The position numbers and the translations under genes were made by a program. DNA of 42,513 nt, taken from positions 1 through 42,513 of the forward strand of contig CANQME010000013.1 in assembly GCA_947624815.1 (NCBI GenBank), written 5' to 3'. Below are positions 12,003 to 19,928 of this stretch, in pieces. A model generated the notes under the pieces. It did no database searches, was not told the DNA's origin, and saw only the letters and a program-made list of their open reading frames with translations. The DNA is from an uncultured Lachnospiraceae bacterium. GTDB taxonomy: Bacteria; Bacillota; Clostridia; Lachnospirales; Lachnospiraceae. Position 1 is the stretch's first letter; each line of letters begins with the position of its first letter.

Positions 12003-12482
12003 ATGGAAAAGATCACCAGCTTCACCATCAACCACTTAAAGCTTCTCCCCGGCATCTATGTATCCCGCAGGGATAAGGCCGGAGACGCCACCGTCACCAC
12101 CTTCGACATCCGCATGACCAGACCCAACTATGAGCCGGTCATGAATACCGCCGAGGTTCATACCATTGAGCATTTGGGCGCCACCTTCCTTCGAAATGAG
12201 CCGGACTGGAAGGACAAGGTCCTGTACTTCGGGCCCATGGGCTGCCGCACCGGTTTCTATCTGCTGCTGTCCGGCGACTATGAATCGAAGGATATCGTGA
12301 CGCTCATCGAGGAAATGTTCCTCTTCATCAGCGGTTATGAGGGCCCGGTTCCCGGCGCGGCTGCCCGCGACTGCGGCAATTATCTGGATATGAACCTTCC
12401 GATGGCCCAGTATTACGCCAAAAAATTCCTCCGCGAAGTCATGGACGACCTTACAGAGGAAAGACTGAACTATCCGGAATGA
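12003..12482 (+). CDS. luxS: S-ribosylhomocysteine lyase (AI-2 synthase)
   Basis: A 159-residue LuxS, the usual length. It splits S-ribosylhomocysteine into homocysteine and DPD, the precursor of autoinducer-2, in the activated methyl cycle. The metal ligands are visible as HTIEH (His53 and His57, with Glu56) and Cys124 in AARDCGNY. FGPMGCRTGFYLL carries the catalytic Cys region. The start at 12003 is chosen because AAAGGAG precedes it by 8 nt; an in-frame extension to 11979 lacks homology. It stands alone between the radical SAM gene and convergent DUF4230 genes; no pfs is next to it. Confidence 0.97.
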   Translation: MEKITSFTINHLKLLPGIYVSRRDKAGDATVTTFDIRMTRPNYEPVMNTAEVHTIEHLGATFLRNEPDWKDKVLYFGPMGCRTGFYLLLSGDYESKDIVTLIEEMFLFISGYEGPVPGAAARDCGNYLDMNLPMAQYYAKKFLREVMDDLTEERLNYPE

Positions 12483-12552
12483 GTTTGATCCGCCCGAAGC
12501 GGCCGGCGCCCCAGAATGAAATCATAGGGAATACGCTTCAGCCCATCTGGTT

Positions 12553-13206
12553 TCACGCCGCGCCTGTAGCCGAAGTTTCTGTCTGCGTCCCGTCGGCGTT
12601 GGTCTCTTCGGGCCTGCCATCCTCGTTAATGTAGATCCAGTTGATCTTATATACCTTGCCAACCACATCGCCAATATTATTTATGTAATCCTCCAAAAGC
12701 GTCTGAGCGCGCTGTTGGGCTTTGGCCAAAAGTGCCTTATCGTTTGTGGCGGTTTCTGCCAACCTCTTCTGTGCGTCAGCAAATGCAGTTTTCTCGTCCT
12801 CCGCCGTGATATCTGCCGATTTTTTATCCACGATGTATGAATCTTTCGTCAGGGAAGAAGAATCCACCTTACAGCTGAGAACCTTTGCCTCCGGCAGCGT
12901 GATCGTGATCTCATCGTCGTTCGATTCGATTTTCAGCGCCGATACGTCGATGCCGAACCGCACGACACCACTGTACTCGATCCAGAAATGCTTGTCCTTC
13001 TTCCAGAGCCAGAAGCCAGCCGCCTCCTCTTCCTTGTATTTCGCCACGTTATGATAATAGCAGTCCATCACGGCAAGTTCGCAGATAGCCTTCATCTGGG
13101 TTTCTTGCGGCTCGATGGAGATATCCACCGACTCTTCTGTCTTTTGGCAGGCCTCGCAGAGGATCATCATGAATACTATCAGTAATAACGCCATAATTCG
13201 TTTCAT
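12553..13206 (-). CDS. DUF4230 family lipoprotein
   Basis: A 217-residue protein starting MKRIMALLLIVFMMILCEACQKT, with a signal peptide and a possible lipobox (CEA|C). The rest looks like DUF4230: a beta-rich domain with VRFGIDVSALKIES and ITITLPEAKVLSCKVD, then an Ala/Lys/Gln-rich helical part (residues ~130-175). The C-terminal tail is rich in Thr and Ala. The start at 13206 is preferred: GAGGAGG lies 7 nt upstream, and its ATG overlaps the stop of the preceding gene (ATGA), meaning translational coupling. It is a diverged paralogue of that gene. The function of DUF4230 is unknown; location outside the membrane is inferred. Confidence 0.78.
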   Translation of the reverse strand: MKRIMALLLIVFMMILCEACQKTEESVDISIEPQETQMKAICELAVMDCYYHNVAKYKEEEAAGFWLWKKDKHFWIEYSGVVRFGIDVSALKIESNDDEITITLPEAKVLSCKVDSSSLTKDSYIVDKKSADITAEDEKTAFADAQKRLAETATNDKALLAKAQQRAQTLLEDYINNIGDVVGKVYKINWIYINEDGRPEETNADGTQTETSATGAA

Positions 13207-13817
13207 TTCCATGCCTCCTCGATCTCGATAGTATAACCAAGCGGTTCGACCACCGGGCGAACTAGCGCCGTGACGATATTTTCCGCGTTCTGTTTCGCAA
13301 GTTCAAAGATTTCCTCCTGCTCGGCGCTCTCATTCTTTACGTCCTCCTCACAAGCCTTGTACGCCTCCTGGGACACGGACACTGTGTTCGCCTTGTCATT
13401 CAAAAAAATGTAATCCAGCGATGCAATGTCTACCACGACATCCGTGATATTTACTTCCGGGATCGTCAGCCGAATGATCTTCTTCTCGTCATCCATAACG
13501 ATCCCGATCTTACTAAAATCGATGCCCACATCGACTCGCGCCTCATAGGATACGTAATAGTCCGTCTTCTCCTTGTTCATCACCTGCGCGACTCCGTTAT
13601 AAACCGCCGTAAATGTAGACAACTCGCTGACGTTGATAATCTCCTTCAACTGCGACTCCGTGACGATCTGCGGATGGCTATTGCCATTCTCCGATTTCTC
13701 TTGCCAAAGATAAAACATGATTCCTGCTGCAACAACGATTAAAAGAAATACAACTACAAGCACAAATCGTCCTTTGTGCCTTCTGCCCGATCTCCTCCTG
13801 TCTGTTCCTCTCGCCAT
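13203..13817 (-). CDS. DUF4230 family membrane protein
   Basis: A 204-residue protein with a basic N-terminus (RRRSGRRHKGR), one transmembrane helix (FVLVVVFLLIVVAAGIMFYLW, residues ~18-38) and an extracellular DUF4230 domain: VSELSTFTAVYNGVAQV, YYVSYEARVDVGIDFSKI, IIRLTIPEVNITDVVVD. AAGGAG lies 9 nt before the ATG. It overlaps the next gene by four bases, so the two paralogues form an operon with a shared topology (single anchor, outside domain). The role is unknown. A possible minus-strand promoter (TTGACG, 18 bp, TACTGT) lies at 13924-13895. Confidence 0.8.
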   Translation of the reverse strand: MARGTDRRRSGRRHKGRFVLVVVFLLIVVAAGIMFYLWQEKSENGNSHPQIVTESQLKEIINVSELSTFTAVYNGVAQVMNKEKTDYYVSYEARVDVGIDFSKIGIVMDDEKKIIRLTIPEVNITDVVVDIASLDYIFLNDKANTVSVSQEAYKACEEDVKNESAEQEEIFELAKQNAENIVTALVRPVVEPLGYTIEIEEAWK

Positions 13818-13995
13818 AAGTCAGCACTCCTTCTCTCCAGACAATTTATTCTGCCCTAGTCATGCAGCATCCGCGTTCATTCTGCCGCGCCTCCACAGTA
13901 GCCAGTGTTTTCATTATGCGTCAAAATGCTTTAAAATTCAACCATAAGTTCATGTGTGTTCATATGACTAATTAGCTTCGATTCCAAGAACACTC

Positions 13996-14024
13996 TTGTA
14001 TGATTCCCGATTTTATGCTATAAA
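13996..14024 (+). promoter_or_regulatory. sigmaA promoter of leuS
   Basis: TTGTAT (13996-14001), 17 bp and TATAAA (14019-14024) put the start near 14031. The ~90-nt leader has GC-rich inverted repeats but no T-box consensus and no terminator, so T-box control of leuS is not supported. The rest of the 13818-14120 gap is AT-rich with no gene. Confidence 0.7.
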
Positions 14025-14120
14025 TATATGTCAGAATCGGAAAATTCCGTCTTTCTTCCGGAGTCGCGGCGGGCAGGCGGATCGTTCCGGAATCATAGAA
14101 AAGACAGGCAGGAAAAGACA

Positions 14121-16520
14121 ATGAAGTATCAGTATAAGAAAATCGAAAAGAAATGGCAGAAGAAGTGGGAAGACGCCCAGATCTTCAAGGCGTCCGACGA
14201 TTTCACAAAGAAGAAGTTCTACGGCCTGGTGGAATTCCCCTATCCCAGCGGCGCGGGCATGCACGTGGGCCACATCAAGGCGTACACCGGCCTGGAGGTC
14301 GTCAGCCGCAAGCGCCGGATGCAGGGCTACAACGTCCTGTTCCCCATAGGCTTCGACGCTTTTGGACTGCCGGCAGAGAACTACGCGATCAAGACCAAGA
14401 CCCATCCGCGCGTCATTACCGACCAGAATATCCATCACTTCTCCGAGCAGCTGAAGAGCGTGGGATATTCCTTCGACTGGAGCCGCGTGGTGGATACAAC
14501 GGACGAGGATTTCTACCGCTGGACCCAGTGGATCTTCCTGAAAATGTTCGAGCACGGACTGGTGTTCCGCGATAAGGCGCTGGTCAATTACTGCCCGTCC
14601 TGCAAGGTGGTTCTCTCCAACGAGGACAGCCAGGGCGGCAAATGCGATATCTGCCACAGCGATGTGATCCAGAAGTCCAAGGACGTCTGGTACCTGCGGA
14701 TCACCCAGTATGCAGACAAGCTGCTGGAGGGCCTGGAGACGGTGGATTATCCGCCGAACATCAAGCTGCAGCAGCAGAACTGGATCGGCCGGTCCACCGG
14801 CGCGTTTGTGGATTTCGCCATCGACGGCATCGATGAGAAGCTGGAGATCTACACCACCCGCCCGGATACACTGTTCGGCGTTACCTTCATGGTCATCGCG
14901 CCGGAGCATCCGCTGATCGACAAGTACGCGGATAAGATCGGCAATCTGGACGAGATTAAGGCATACCGGGCCGAGTGCGCCAAGAAGAGCGAGTTTGAAC
15001 GGACCCAGCTGGTGAAGGACAAGACCGGCGTGAAGATCGACGGTCTGACGGCCGTGAATCCGGTCAACGGCGTGAAGATCCCGATCTTTATCGCGGATTA
15101 TGTCATGATGGGCTACGGCACCGGAGCCATTATGGCCGTGCCGGCACACGATCAGCGAGACTTTGAGTTCGCCACCAAGTTCGGCATCGACATCATCGAG
15201 GTCATCAAGGGCGGCGACATTACGAAGGAAGCATATACCGGCGACGGCGAGATGATCAATTCCGGCTATCTGAACGGATATACGAACAAGAAGGATTCCA
15301 TCGCCCGCATGATCAGGGAGCTGGAGGCCCGCGGCATCGGCCGTGCCGGCGTCCAGTACAAGATGAAGGACTGGGCCTTCAACCGCCAGCGTTACTGGGG
15401 CGAGCCGATCCCGATCATCCACTGCCCGAAGTGCGGCATGGTTCCCGTTCCCTATGAGGAGCTGCCGCTGAAGCTGCCGGAGGTGGAGAATTTCGAGCCC
15501 GGTACCGACGGCGAGTCGCCGCTGGCGAAGCTGGACTATTTCGTCCACTGCACCTGCCCGAAGTGCGGCGGGGCCGCGAAGCGGGAGACGGACACCATGC
15601 CCCAGTGGGCCGGTTCGTCCTGGTATTTCCTGCGCTACATTGACCCGCACAACACCGAGGCGCTGGCCGACCGGAAGAAGATGGAATATTGGATGCCGGT
15701 AGACTGGTACAACGGCGGCATGGAGCATGTGACCCGCCATATGATCTATTCCCGGTTCTGGCACCGGTTCCTCTACGACATCGGCGTGGTGAATACGCCG
15801 GAGCCCTACGCCAAGCGCAGCGCCCAGGGTCTGGTCCTGGGACCGGACGGCGACAAGATGAGCAAGTCCAAGGGCAATGTGGTGGATCCGCTGGATATCG
15901 TGGACGATTACGGCGCGGACACTCTGCGGACCTATGTAATGTTCATGGGCGATTACGGCGCGGCCGCTCCGTGGAACGATAACTCCGTGAAGGGCTGCAA
16001 GCGCTTCCTGGAGCGCGTGGCGGGCCTCACCGATCTCATGACGAAGGACGCGACGCCGGAGCTGGAGACGAAGCTTCATAAGACGATCAAGAAGGTCTCC
16101 TCCGATATCGAGGACATGAAGTTCAACACCGCCATCGCCAGTATGATGGCTCTGCTGAACGATATCTATGACAACGGGAAGATCAGCGAGGAGTACCTGG
16201 CCACATATCTTAAGCTGCTCTGCCCCTTTGCGCCGCATCTGTGCGAAGAGATGTGGGAGAGCATGGGACGGGAAGGATTCATTTCCCTGGCGGAGTGGCC
16301 GGAGTACGACGAGGCCAAGACCGTGGATCAGACCGTTGAGATTGGCGTCCAGGTGAACGGCAAGCTGCGCGGCACCGTGGCGGTGCCCACCGGCTGTGAC
16401 AAGGAGACCGCATTCGAGACCGCGAAGGCCAATGAGAAGGTGGTCCCGTTCCTGGAAGGCAAGACTCTGGTGAAGGAGATCTACGTGCCGAATAAGATCG
16501 TGAATTTCGTGGTAAGGTAG
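14121..16520 (+). CDS. leuS: Leucyl-tRNA synthetase
   Basis: A 799-residue class I synthetase that charges tRNA-Leu. The HIGH-like motif is in PYPSGAGMHVGHIKAYTGLE (residues ~40-55) and the KMSKS motif in DKMSKSKGNVVDP (~579). The CP1 editing domain between them includes TGAIMAVPAHDQRD. Cys pairs in CPSCKVV and CDIC, and in CPKCGMV and CPKCGG, mark zinc modules. The C-terminus (IVNFVVR) is standard for bacterial LeuRS. The start at 14121 is chosen because the longer frame begins at 14028, upstream of the predicted transcription start. Confidence 0.98.
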   Translation: MKYQYKKIEKKWQKKWEDAQIFKASDDFTKKKFYGLVEFPYPSGAGMHVGHIKAYTGLEVVSRKRRMQGYNVLFPIGFDAFGLPAENYAIKTKTHPRVITDQNIHHFSEQLKSVGYSFDWSRVVDTTDEDFYRWTQWIFLKMFEHGLVFRDKALVNYCPSCKVVLSNEDSQGGKCDICHSDVIQKSKDVWYLRITQYADKLLEGLETVDYPPNIKLQQQNWIGRSTGAFVDFAIDGIDEKLEIYTTRPDTLFGVTFMVIAPEHPLIDKYADKIGNLDEIKAYRAECAKKSEFERTQLVKDKTGVKIDGLTAVNPVNGVKIPIFIADYVMMGYGTGAIMAVPAHDQRDFEFATKFGIDIIEVIKGGDITKEAYTGDGEMINSGYLNGYTNKKDSIARMIRELEARGIGRAGVQYKMKDWAFNRQRYWGEPIPIIHCPKCGMVPVPYEELPLKLPEVENFEPGTDGESPLAKLDYFVHCTCPKCGGAAKRETDTMPQWAGSSWYFLRYIDPHNTEALADRKKMEYWMPVDWYNGGMEHVTRHMIYSRFWHRFLYDIGVVNTPEPYAKRSAQGLVLGPDGDKMSKSKGNVVDPLDIVDDYGADTLRTYVMFMGDYGAAAPWNDNSVKGCKRFLERVAGLTDLMTKDATPELETKLHKTIKKVSSDIEDMKFNTAIASMMALLNDIYDNGKISEEYLATYLKLLCPFAPHLCEEMWESMGREGFISLAEWPEYDEAKTVDQTVEIGVQVNGKLRGTVAVPTGCDKETAFETAKANEKVVPFLEGKTLVKEIYVPNKIVNFVVR

Positions 16521-16550
16521 TGGCGGACGGCGCCGTACCGTGCAATGTTC

Positions 16551-16583
16551 AAAGCCGCTTTCCGGAAGGAAGGCGGCTTTTTT
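16551..16583 (+). terminator. Intrinsic terminator of leuS
   Basis: A 12-bp stem AAGCCGCTTTCC / GGAAGGCGGCTT with a GGAA tetraloop is followed by T6. It lies 31 nt after the leuS stop. Opposite it the Xre gene ends on the minus strand. Confidence 0.88.
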
Positions 16584-16605
16584 CGAAGCTGTGGGCTGTC
16601 GGATG

Positions 16606-16830
16606 TCATTTTCCGGGATACCGGCTTATGATGTCGCTCGCGCCCGTGATATAGTCCATGGACACATTATAGAACCGCGCCAGGATCAGAAGGCTGTCTA
16701 CGGGGATTCTGGTCTTGCCGCTTTCATAGTCGGCATAGGTCCGCTGGCCGACATGCAGCAGATCGGCTACCTTCTGCTGTGTCAGGGAATGCGCCTGCCG
16801 GATCTCTCTTATCCGTTCATTGTATCTCAT
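16606..16830 (-). CDS. Xre-family helix-turn-helix regulator
   Basis: A 74-residue protein that is almost entirely an HTH_3 (Cro/C1) domain: IREIRQAHSLTQQKVADLL, then the recognition helix in VGQRTYADYESGKTRIPVDSLLILARFYNVSMDYI. It should bind DNA as a dimer. It is divergent from the gene at 17027; a perfect 17-bp palindrome sits inside that gene's promoter ~120 bp away and is the best candidate operator. AGGGTG lies ~7 nt before the ATG. It may be the repressor of a two-gene unit. Confidence 0.85.
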   Translation of the reverse strand: MRYNERIREIRQAHSLTQQKVADLLHVGQRTYADYESGKTRIPVDSLLILARFYNVSMDYITGASDIISRYPGK

Positions 16831-16938
16831 GTGTAATCACCCTGGGTATCGTAATCGTTGTTCACGCCGCTTCGCTCATCTGCGGCGGATCCTATTACAG
16901 ACATTATAGAAAAAATATAAAAGAAAAGCATAAAATTA

Positions 16939-16967
16939 TTGACATATAGAGTTATAAACTCTAAAAT
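16939..16967 (+). promoter_or_regulatory. Consensus promoter with palindromic operator
   Basis: TTGACA (16939-16944), 17 bp and TAAAAT (16962-16967) form a strong promoter. The perfect inverted repeat TAGAGTT-ATA-AACTCTA spans 16947-16963, filling the spacer and touching the -10 box. A dimeric regulator bound there would block RNA polymerase; the adjacent Xre protein is the obvious candidate (inference). Confidence 0.75.
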
Positions 16968-17026
16968 AGCAGACAGGATAGAAATTCAGATGAACAAAAA
17001 TGGGATGACGTTAAGGAGGAGGATAC

Positions 17027-17563
17027 ATGACAGGATCAAGATGCGGCCCGGACGGGGCCGCGGCGGACCGCGTTGCGGTAGGCGGAATCACGCCAGACAT
17101 GGCGGCAGAAAGAACCGTGACGGACATGACAGCAGCGGACAGAGCTGCGGCGGACAGGGCGAGGGTGTTTTGGCTTAGGGGAAGCGTCCTGAAGAACGGT
17201 GCCGTTGCCGGCCGGCTCCACCGGTTCTGCAGCGGGGAGAACGCCGCGTTTCACGGCCTGGATATGGCGGTGCTGATCATGAACGGCTGGCTGGAGGGAT
17301 GCCGCTTCGCGCCGCCGGGGACGGCGCTGAGGGTTTTCGGCGATCCGGGAAAGCGTTCGCGGACAGTGGAACCGGAAGGCGCGGGAAGCATAGCGCCTGA
17401 GAGCCGGAGAGAAGAATTATTAATCTGTGTGATCGACCGGAAGCATACCAGCTTGCAGGGAGAGATCCGATGGCGCGGCTGCCGGGCATATTTCCGAAGC
17501 GCCCTGGAACTGACGTCGCTGATCCGCTCTGCCCTGGAAGGAGAAGACTCTGTCGCGCCCTGA
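17027..17563 (+). CDS. Conserved hypothetical protein
   Basis: A 178-residue protein I do not recognise by function. The first ~45 residues are Ala/Asp-rich and look disordered. The middle (residues ~55-105) contains RFCSGENAAFHGLDMAVLIMNGWLEG. The C-terminal part (LLICVIDRKHTSLQGEIRWRGCRAYFRSALELTSLI) resembles a short protein type I recall from Lachnospiraceae with pattern 'RQ-ASWQG-I-W...FRSALEL' (from memory, not searched). The start is supported by AAGGAGGAGG 4 nt before the ATG and by the promoter at 16939. The 3' end runs into a tandem DNA repeat, and the stop falls in the second copy, so the C-terminus may have been altered by repeat expansion. Confidence 0.65.
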   Translation: MTGSRCGPDGAAADRVAVGGITPDMAAERTVTDMTAADRAAADRARVFWLRGSVLKNGAVAGRLHRFCSGENAAFHGLDMAVLIMNGWLEGCRFAPPGTALRVFGDPGKRSRTVEPEGAGSIAPESRREELLICVIDRKHTSLQGEIRWRGCRAYFRSALELTSLIRSALEGEDSVAP

Positions 17564-17660
17564 ACGGATGTCGCTGATCCGCTCCGCTCTGGAGGGAGAA
17601 GGCTCTGTCGCGCGCTGAACGGATATCGCTGCTCTGCTCCGCTCTGGAAGGAGAGAGCTT
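17500..17660 (+). repeat. Three tandem ~55-bp repeats at the gene's 3' end
   Basis: Copy 1 is 17500-17555 (56 bp), copy 2 is 17556-17610 (55 bp) and copy 3 starts at 17611 and degenerates near 17660. Shared words include GTCGCTGATCCGCTC, CTGGAAGGAGA and CTCTGTCG. Copy 1 encodes the last helix (SALELTSLIRSALEGE) of the upstream protein. The 1-bp length difference shifts the frame and gives the stop at 17563. Confidence 0.8.
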
Positions 17661-17730
17661 AGCCATATGAGGCGGCAGTACAAGCCAGGATAAACATACA
17701 TTTTCAGAGGAGGGTTTACACGGTCATCCG

Positions 17731-17763
17731 CAGAAAGAAAGGGTCTGCCGCATGGGCAGACCC
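17731..17763 (-). terminator. Terminator of the rubrerythrin gene
   Basis: GGGTCTGCC (17741-17749) pairs with GGCAGACCC (17755-17763). On the minus strand the stem is followed by TTTCTTTCTG. It lies ~40 nt after the rbr stop. It could also act on the plus strand for the 17027 gene, though the T-tract there is poor. Confidence 0.7.
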
Positions 17764-17803
17764 CTTATCCATTCAAAGGTATGTCAATCTACAGGCTCTT
17801 CGA

Positions 17804-18346
17804 TCAGCCAAAGTATCTGTTCAGAAGTCCCTGGAACGCCTTGCCATGACGGGCCTCATCGCGGGCCATCTCATGTACGGTGTCATGGATCGCGTCGAGG
17901 TTCAGCTCCTTGGCGCGCTTGGCCAGATCGAACTTGCCGGCGGTAGCGCCGTTCTCGGCGGCCACGCGCAGCTCCAGATTCTTCTTGGTGCTGTCGGTAA
18001 CGACCTCGCCCAGCAGCTCCGCGAACTTGGCGGCATGCTCGGCTTCCTCATGAGCGGCCTTCTCATAGTACAGACCGATCTCCGGATAGCCTTCTCTGTG
18101 GGCGACTCTCGCCATCGCCAGATACATACCGACCTCGGTGCACTCGCCTTCGAAATTCGCTCTCAGATCAGCGATGATGTCCTCACGGACGCCCTTCGCC
18201 ACGCCGATGGTGTGCTCGGCAGCCCAGACCAGCTCGCCCTTCTGCTCCTCAAACTTGTCGGCCGGCGCCTTGCAGACCGGGCAGAACTCCGGAGGGGTAT
18301 CCCCCTCATGTACATAACCACAAACCTTGCAAACCCATTTCTTCAT
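17804..18346 (-). CDS. rbr: Reverse rubrerythrin (rubredoxin-ferritin-like)
   Basis: A 180-residue protein with the reversed domain order of clostridial revRbr. An N-terminal rubredoxin iron site (Cys6, Cys9, Cys22, Cys25 in VCKVCGY and FCPVCKA) is followed by a four-helix ferritin-like di-iron domain with [22 protein letters not shown] and MARDEARHG. These proteins act in the cytoplasm as NADH-linked peroxidases and oxygen scavengers in anaerobes. It lies just downstream of a Fur/PerR-family gene on the same strand, with its own consensus promoter and a palindromic site at the start of transcription, so peroxide- or metal-dependent repression is likely (inference). Confidence 0.95.
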   Translation of the reverse strand: MKKWVCKVCGYVHEGDTPPEFCPVCKAPADKFEEQKGELVWAAEHTIGVAKGVREDIIADLRANFEGECTEVGMYLAMARVAHREGYPEIGLYYEKAAHEEAEHAAKFAELLGEVVTDSTKKNLELRVAAENGATAGKFDLAKRAKELNLDAIHDTVHEMARDEARHGKAFQGLLNRYFG

Positions 18347-18416
18347 AGTGAATATCTCCTTTTCTTTTATAATGATTTACCTTGCCTTGCACGATTCCGG
18401 GTGTGGGTCGGAATCA

Positions 18417-18439
18417 ATAATAGGAATAATTCCTGTTAT
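18417..18439 (-). promoter_or_regulatory. Palindromic operator at the rbr transcription start
   Basis: ATAATAGGAAT-A-ATTCCTGTTAT is a 23-bp palindrome with one mismatched pair. It lies directly downstream of the rbr -10 box, covering the expected +1. Its 11-1-11 symmetry with AT-rich arms fits a Fur/PerR-type site, but the GGAAT/ATTCC core differs from the standard PerR box, so the binder is inferred only. Confidence 0.55.
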
Positions 18440-18440
18440 T

Positions 18441-18469
18441 ATATTATCATACCTGTATGCGCTTGTCAA
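18441..18469 (-). promoter_or_regulatory. sigmaA promoter of rbr
   Basis: On the minus strand TTGACA (18469-18464), 17 bp and TAATAT (18446-18441) lie ~95 nt upstream of the rbr ATG, in the 132-bp gap after the Fur-family gene. Confidence 0.8.
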
Positions 18470-18478
18470 CAGGATTTT

Positions 18479-18874
18479 TCAATTATTTGAAGCGGCCAGA
18501 CAGTCCCTGCATACGCCGTAAAAATAGGTGATATGGCTGTCGATTCTTCCGCCGCAGTGGGCCTGGGCCGCCTCATCCATCTGGGACAGGACGTCCATCG
18601 AAAGGTCCGCGACCTGTCCGCACTCCCGGCAGATGAAATGGTAGTGCGGGTGGGTGTCTCCGTCGAACCGCTCCGGACCGCTGCCGCAGTTCAGCCGGCG
18701 GATCTCGCCCAGGTCCGCTAAGAGATTCAGGTTCCGGTAGACGGTGCCCAGGCTTACATTGGGAAATTCTTCCTTTACGCTTAAATAGACCGCGTCAGCC
18801 GTGGGATGGTCGTGTCTCGCCATAAGGCATCTCATGATTGCGTCCCGCTGACGGCTGTGTTTCAATGTTTTCAT
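18479..18874 (-). CDS. Fur-family regulator (PerR/Fur type)
   Basis: A 131-residue winged-helix metal-dependent repressor. The N-terminal DNA-binding domain contains SRQRDAIMRCLMARHDHPTADAVY and VSLGTVYRNLNLLADLGEI. The dimerisation part has HPHYHFICRECGQV and a second CxxC in GVCRDCLA, the structural zinc site of Fur/PerR proteins. Start at 18874: GGAGG precedes it by 7 nt; an upstream extension to 18916 would enter the operator. PerR is favoured by the neighbouring peroxidase, Fur by the box in its own promoter; sequence alone does not decide. Confidence 0.9.
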   Translation of the reverse strand: MKTLKHSRQRDAIMRCLMARHDHPTADAVYLSVKEEFPNVSLGTVYRNLNLLADLGEIRRLNCGSGPERFDGDTHPHYHFICRECGQVADLSMDVLSQMDEAAQAHCGGRIDSHITYFYGVCRDCLAASNN

Positions 18875-18901
18875 GGCGGTTCCTCCATATATGCTACTTC
18901 T

Positions 18902-18920
18902 AATAATGATAACCATTACT
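18902..18920 (-). promoter_or_regulatory. Fur-like box (autoregulatory)
   Basis: The plus-strand segment 18902-18920 matches the classical 19-bp Fur box GATAATGATAATCATTATC at 15 of 19 positions (counted by eye). It lies immediately downstream of the -10 box of the Fur-family gene, an ideal place for autorepression. Confidence 0.7.
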
Positions 18921-18921
18921 A

Positions 18922-18950
18922 ATTATAATGGAGAAAACCGATTTTGTCAA
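18922..18950 (-). promoter_or_regulatory. Perfect consensus promoter of the Fur-family gene
   Basis: On the minus strand TTGACA (18950-18945), exactly 17 bp and TATAAT (18927-18922). Its -35 box overlaps the stop codon of the upstream LysR gene. Confidence 0.88.
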
Positions 18951-19900
18951 GCCTGGTATTTCTGAAGCTGTTCTTTGGCCATACGGATGAATTCCTGGGT
19001 AGCCCGCGACATATAGTGCCCCCTGTGGTATCCGATTCCCAGAATGCCGTGTGCCTTGGGGTGATTCAGGTGATACAGCCCGATACCGGAGGTCTCTCGC
19101 AGGATATTCCGCCATTCGTCGTTTTTCGTCATGAACATCTTCGGATAGAAGGTGGCTCCCATGCCCTTGATGGACAGAGCCAGGACGGTCTCGATATTCT
19201 CCGTCTCCAGAACCACCGGCGGCGATATCTGGGCGTCCGCGAACATCTCCTCCGCCAGCGACCGCACCCGGTTGCCGGGATTGATCAGCAGGAACGGACA
19301 GTCCGCAAGGAGGGTCAGATCTGCGGATTCCTCCAGGCCGGCCTTGATCTCCCCGACCCGGTCCGGATACAGCTTTTCCAGAAGGATATCGGGAACGACC
19401 AGAAGAATCTCCTCCGTGCAGAGAGGAACGGTATCAATGTTCTCGCCCTTGATCGGCAGCATCCCGATGATCAGGTCGACTTCGCCGTGAAGAAGCTCCG
19501 CGTCCAGCTCACGGGTATTGCCCTCCCGCAGGTGCAGCTCGATATTGGGGAACTGCTCCCGGTACAGCGGAAGGATTTCCGGAAGCACGCGGCGTCCTCT
19601 GGTGTGGGACATGCCGATGGTCAGTCTGCCCTTGGAGAAATCCTTGATATCGGCCAGCTCCCGGTAGGTCTCGTCCCGAAGGTGCAGGATCTCCCGGGCG
19701 TGCTTCTCCAGCATCCGGCCGGCGTAGGTCAGCGTCAGCGGCGTAGAGCGGTTGAACAGCGTGATGTCAAATTCCTTCTCCAGGTTGGCGATGTGGCTGC
19801 TCAGGGACTGCTGGGATATGTTGAGCCTCCTGGCGGCCTTCGTAATGCTGGATTCCTCCGCCGCCACGAGAAAGTATTCCAGGTTCAGAAAATTGATCAT
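18947..19900 (-). CDS. LysR-family transcriptional regulator
   Basis: A 317-residue LTTR. The N-terminal HTH is evident (LEYFLVAAEESSITKAARRLNISQQSLSSHI then LEKEFDITLFNRS). The effector-binding domain follows (KGRLTIGMSHTRGRRVLPEILPLY, VDLIIGMLPIK). GGAGG lies 5 nt before the ATG. It starts 28 bp after the PHP gene on the same strand, so the two are probably co-transcribed. The effector and targets cannot be told from the sequence. It is not divergent from its neighbour, unlike many LysR genes. Confidence 0.93.
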   Translation of the reverse strand: MINFLNLEYFLVAAEESSITKAARRLNISQQSLSSHIANLEKEFDITLFNRSTPLTLTYAGRMLEKHAREILHLRDETYRELADIKDFSKGRLTIGMSHTRGRRVLPEILPLYREQFPNIELHLREGNTRELDAELLHGEVDLIIGMLPIKGENIDTVPLCTEEILLVVPDILLEKLYPDRVGEIKAGLEESADLTLLADCPFLLINPGNRVRSLAEEMFADAQISPPVVLETENIETVLALSIKGMGATFYPKMFMTKNDEWRNILRETSGIGLYHLNHPKAHGILGIGYHRGHYMSRATQEFIRMAKEQLQKYQA

Positions 19901-19928
19901 AGGTTCCTCCGAATCAGCGGCGCGGCGC

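Noticed and set aside
14025..14120. T-box riboswitch before leuS
   Set aside because: The leader is only ~90 nt and lacks the T-box consensus and a terminator/antiterminator pair.
14031..16238. 735-codon antisense frame over leuS
   Set aside because: leuS carries HIGH, KMSKS and zinc motifs; the opposite frame has no recognisable domain.
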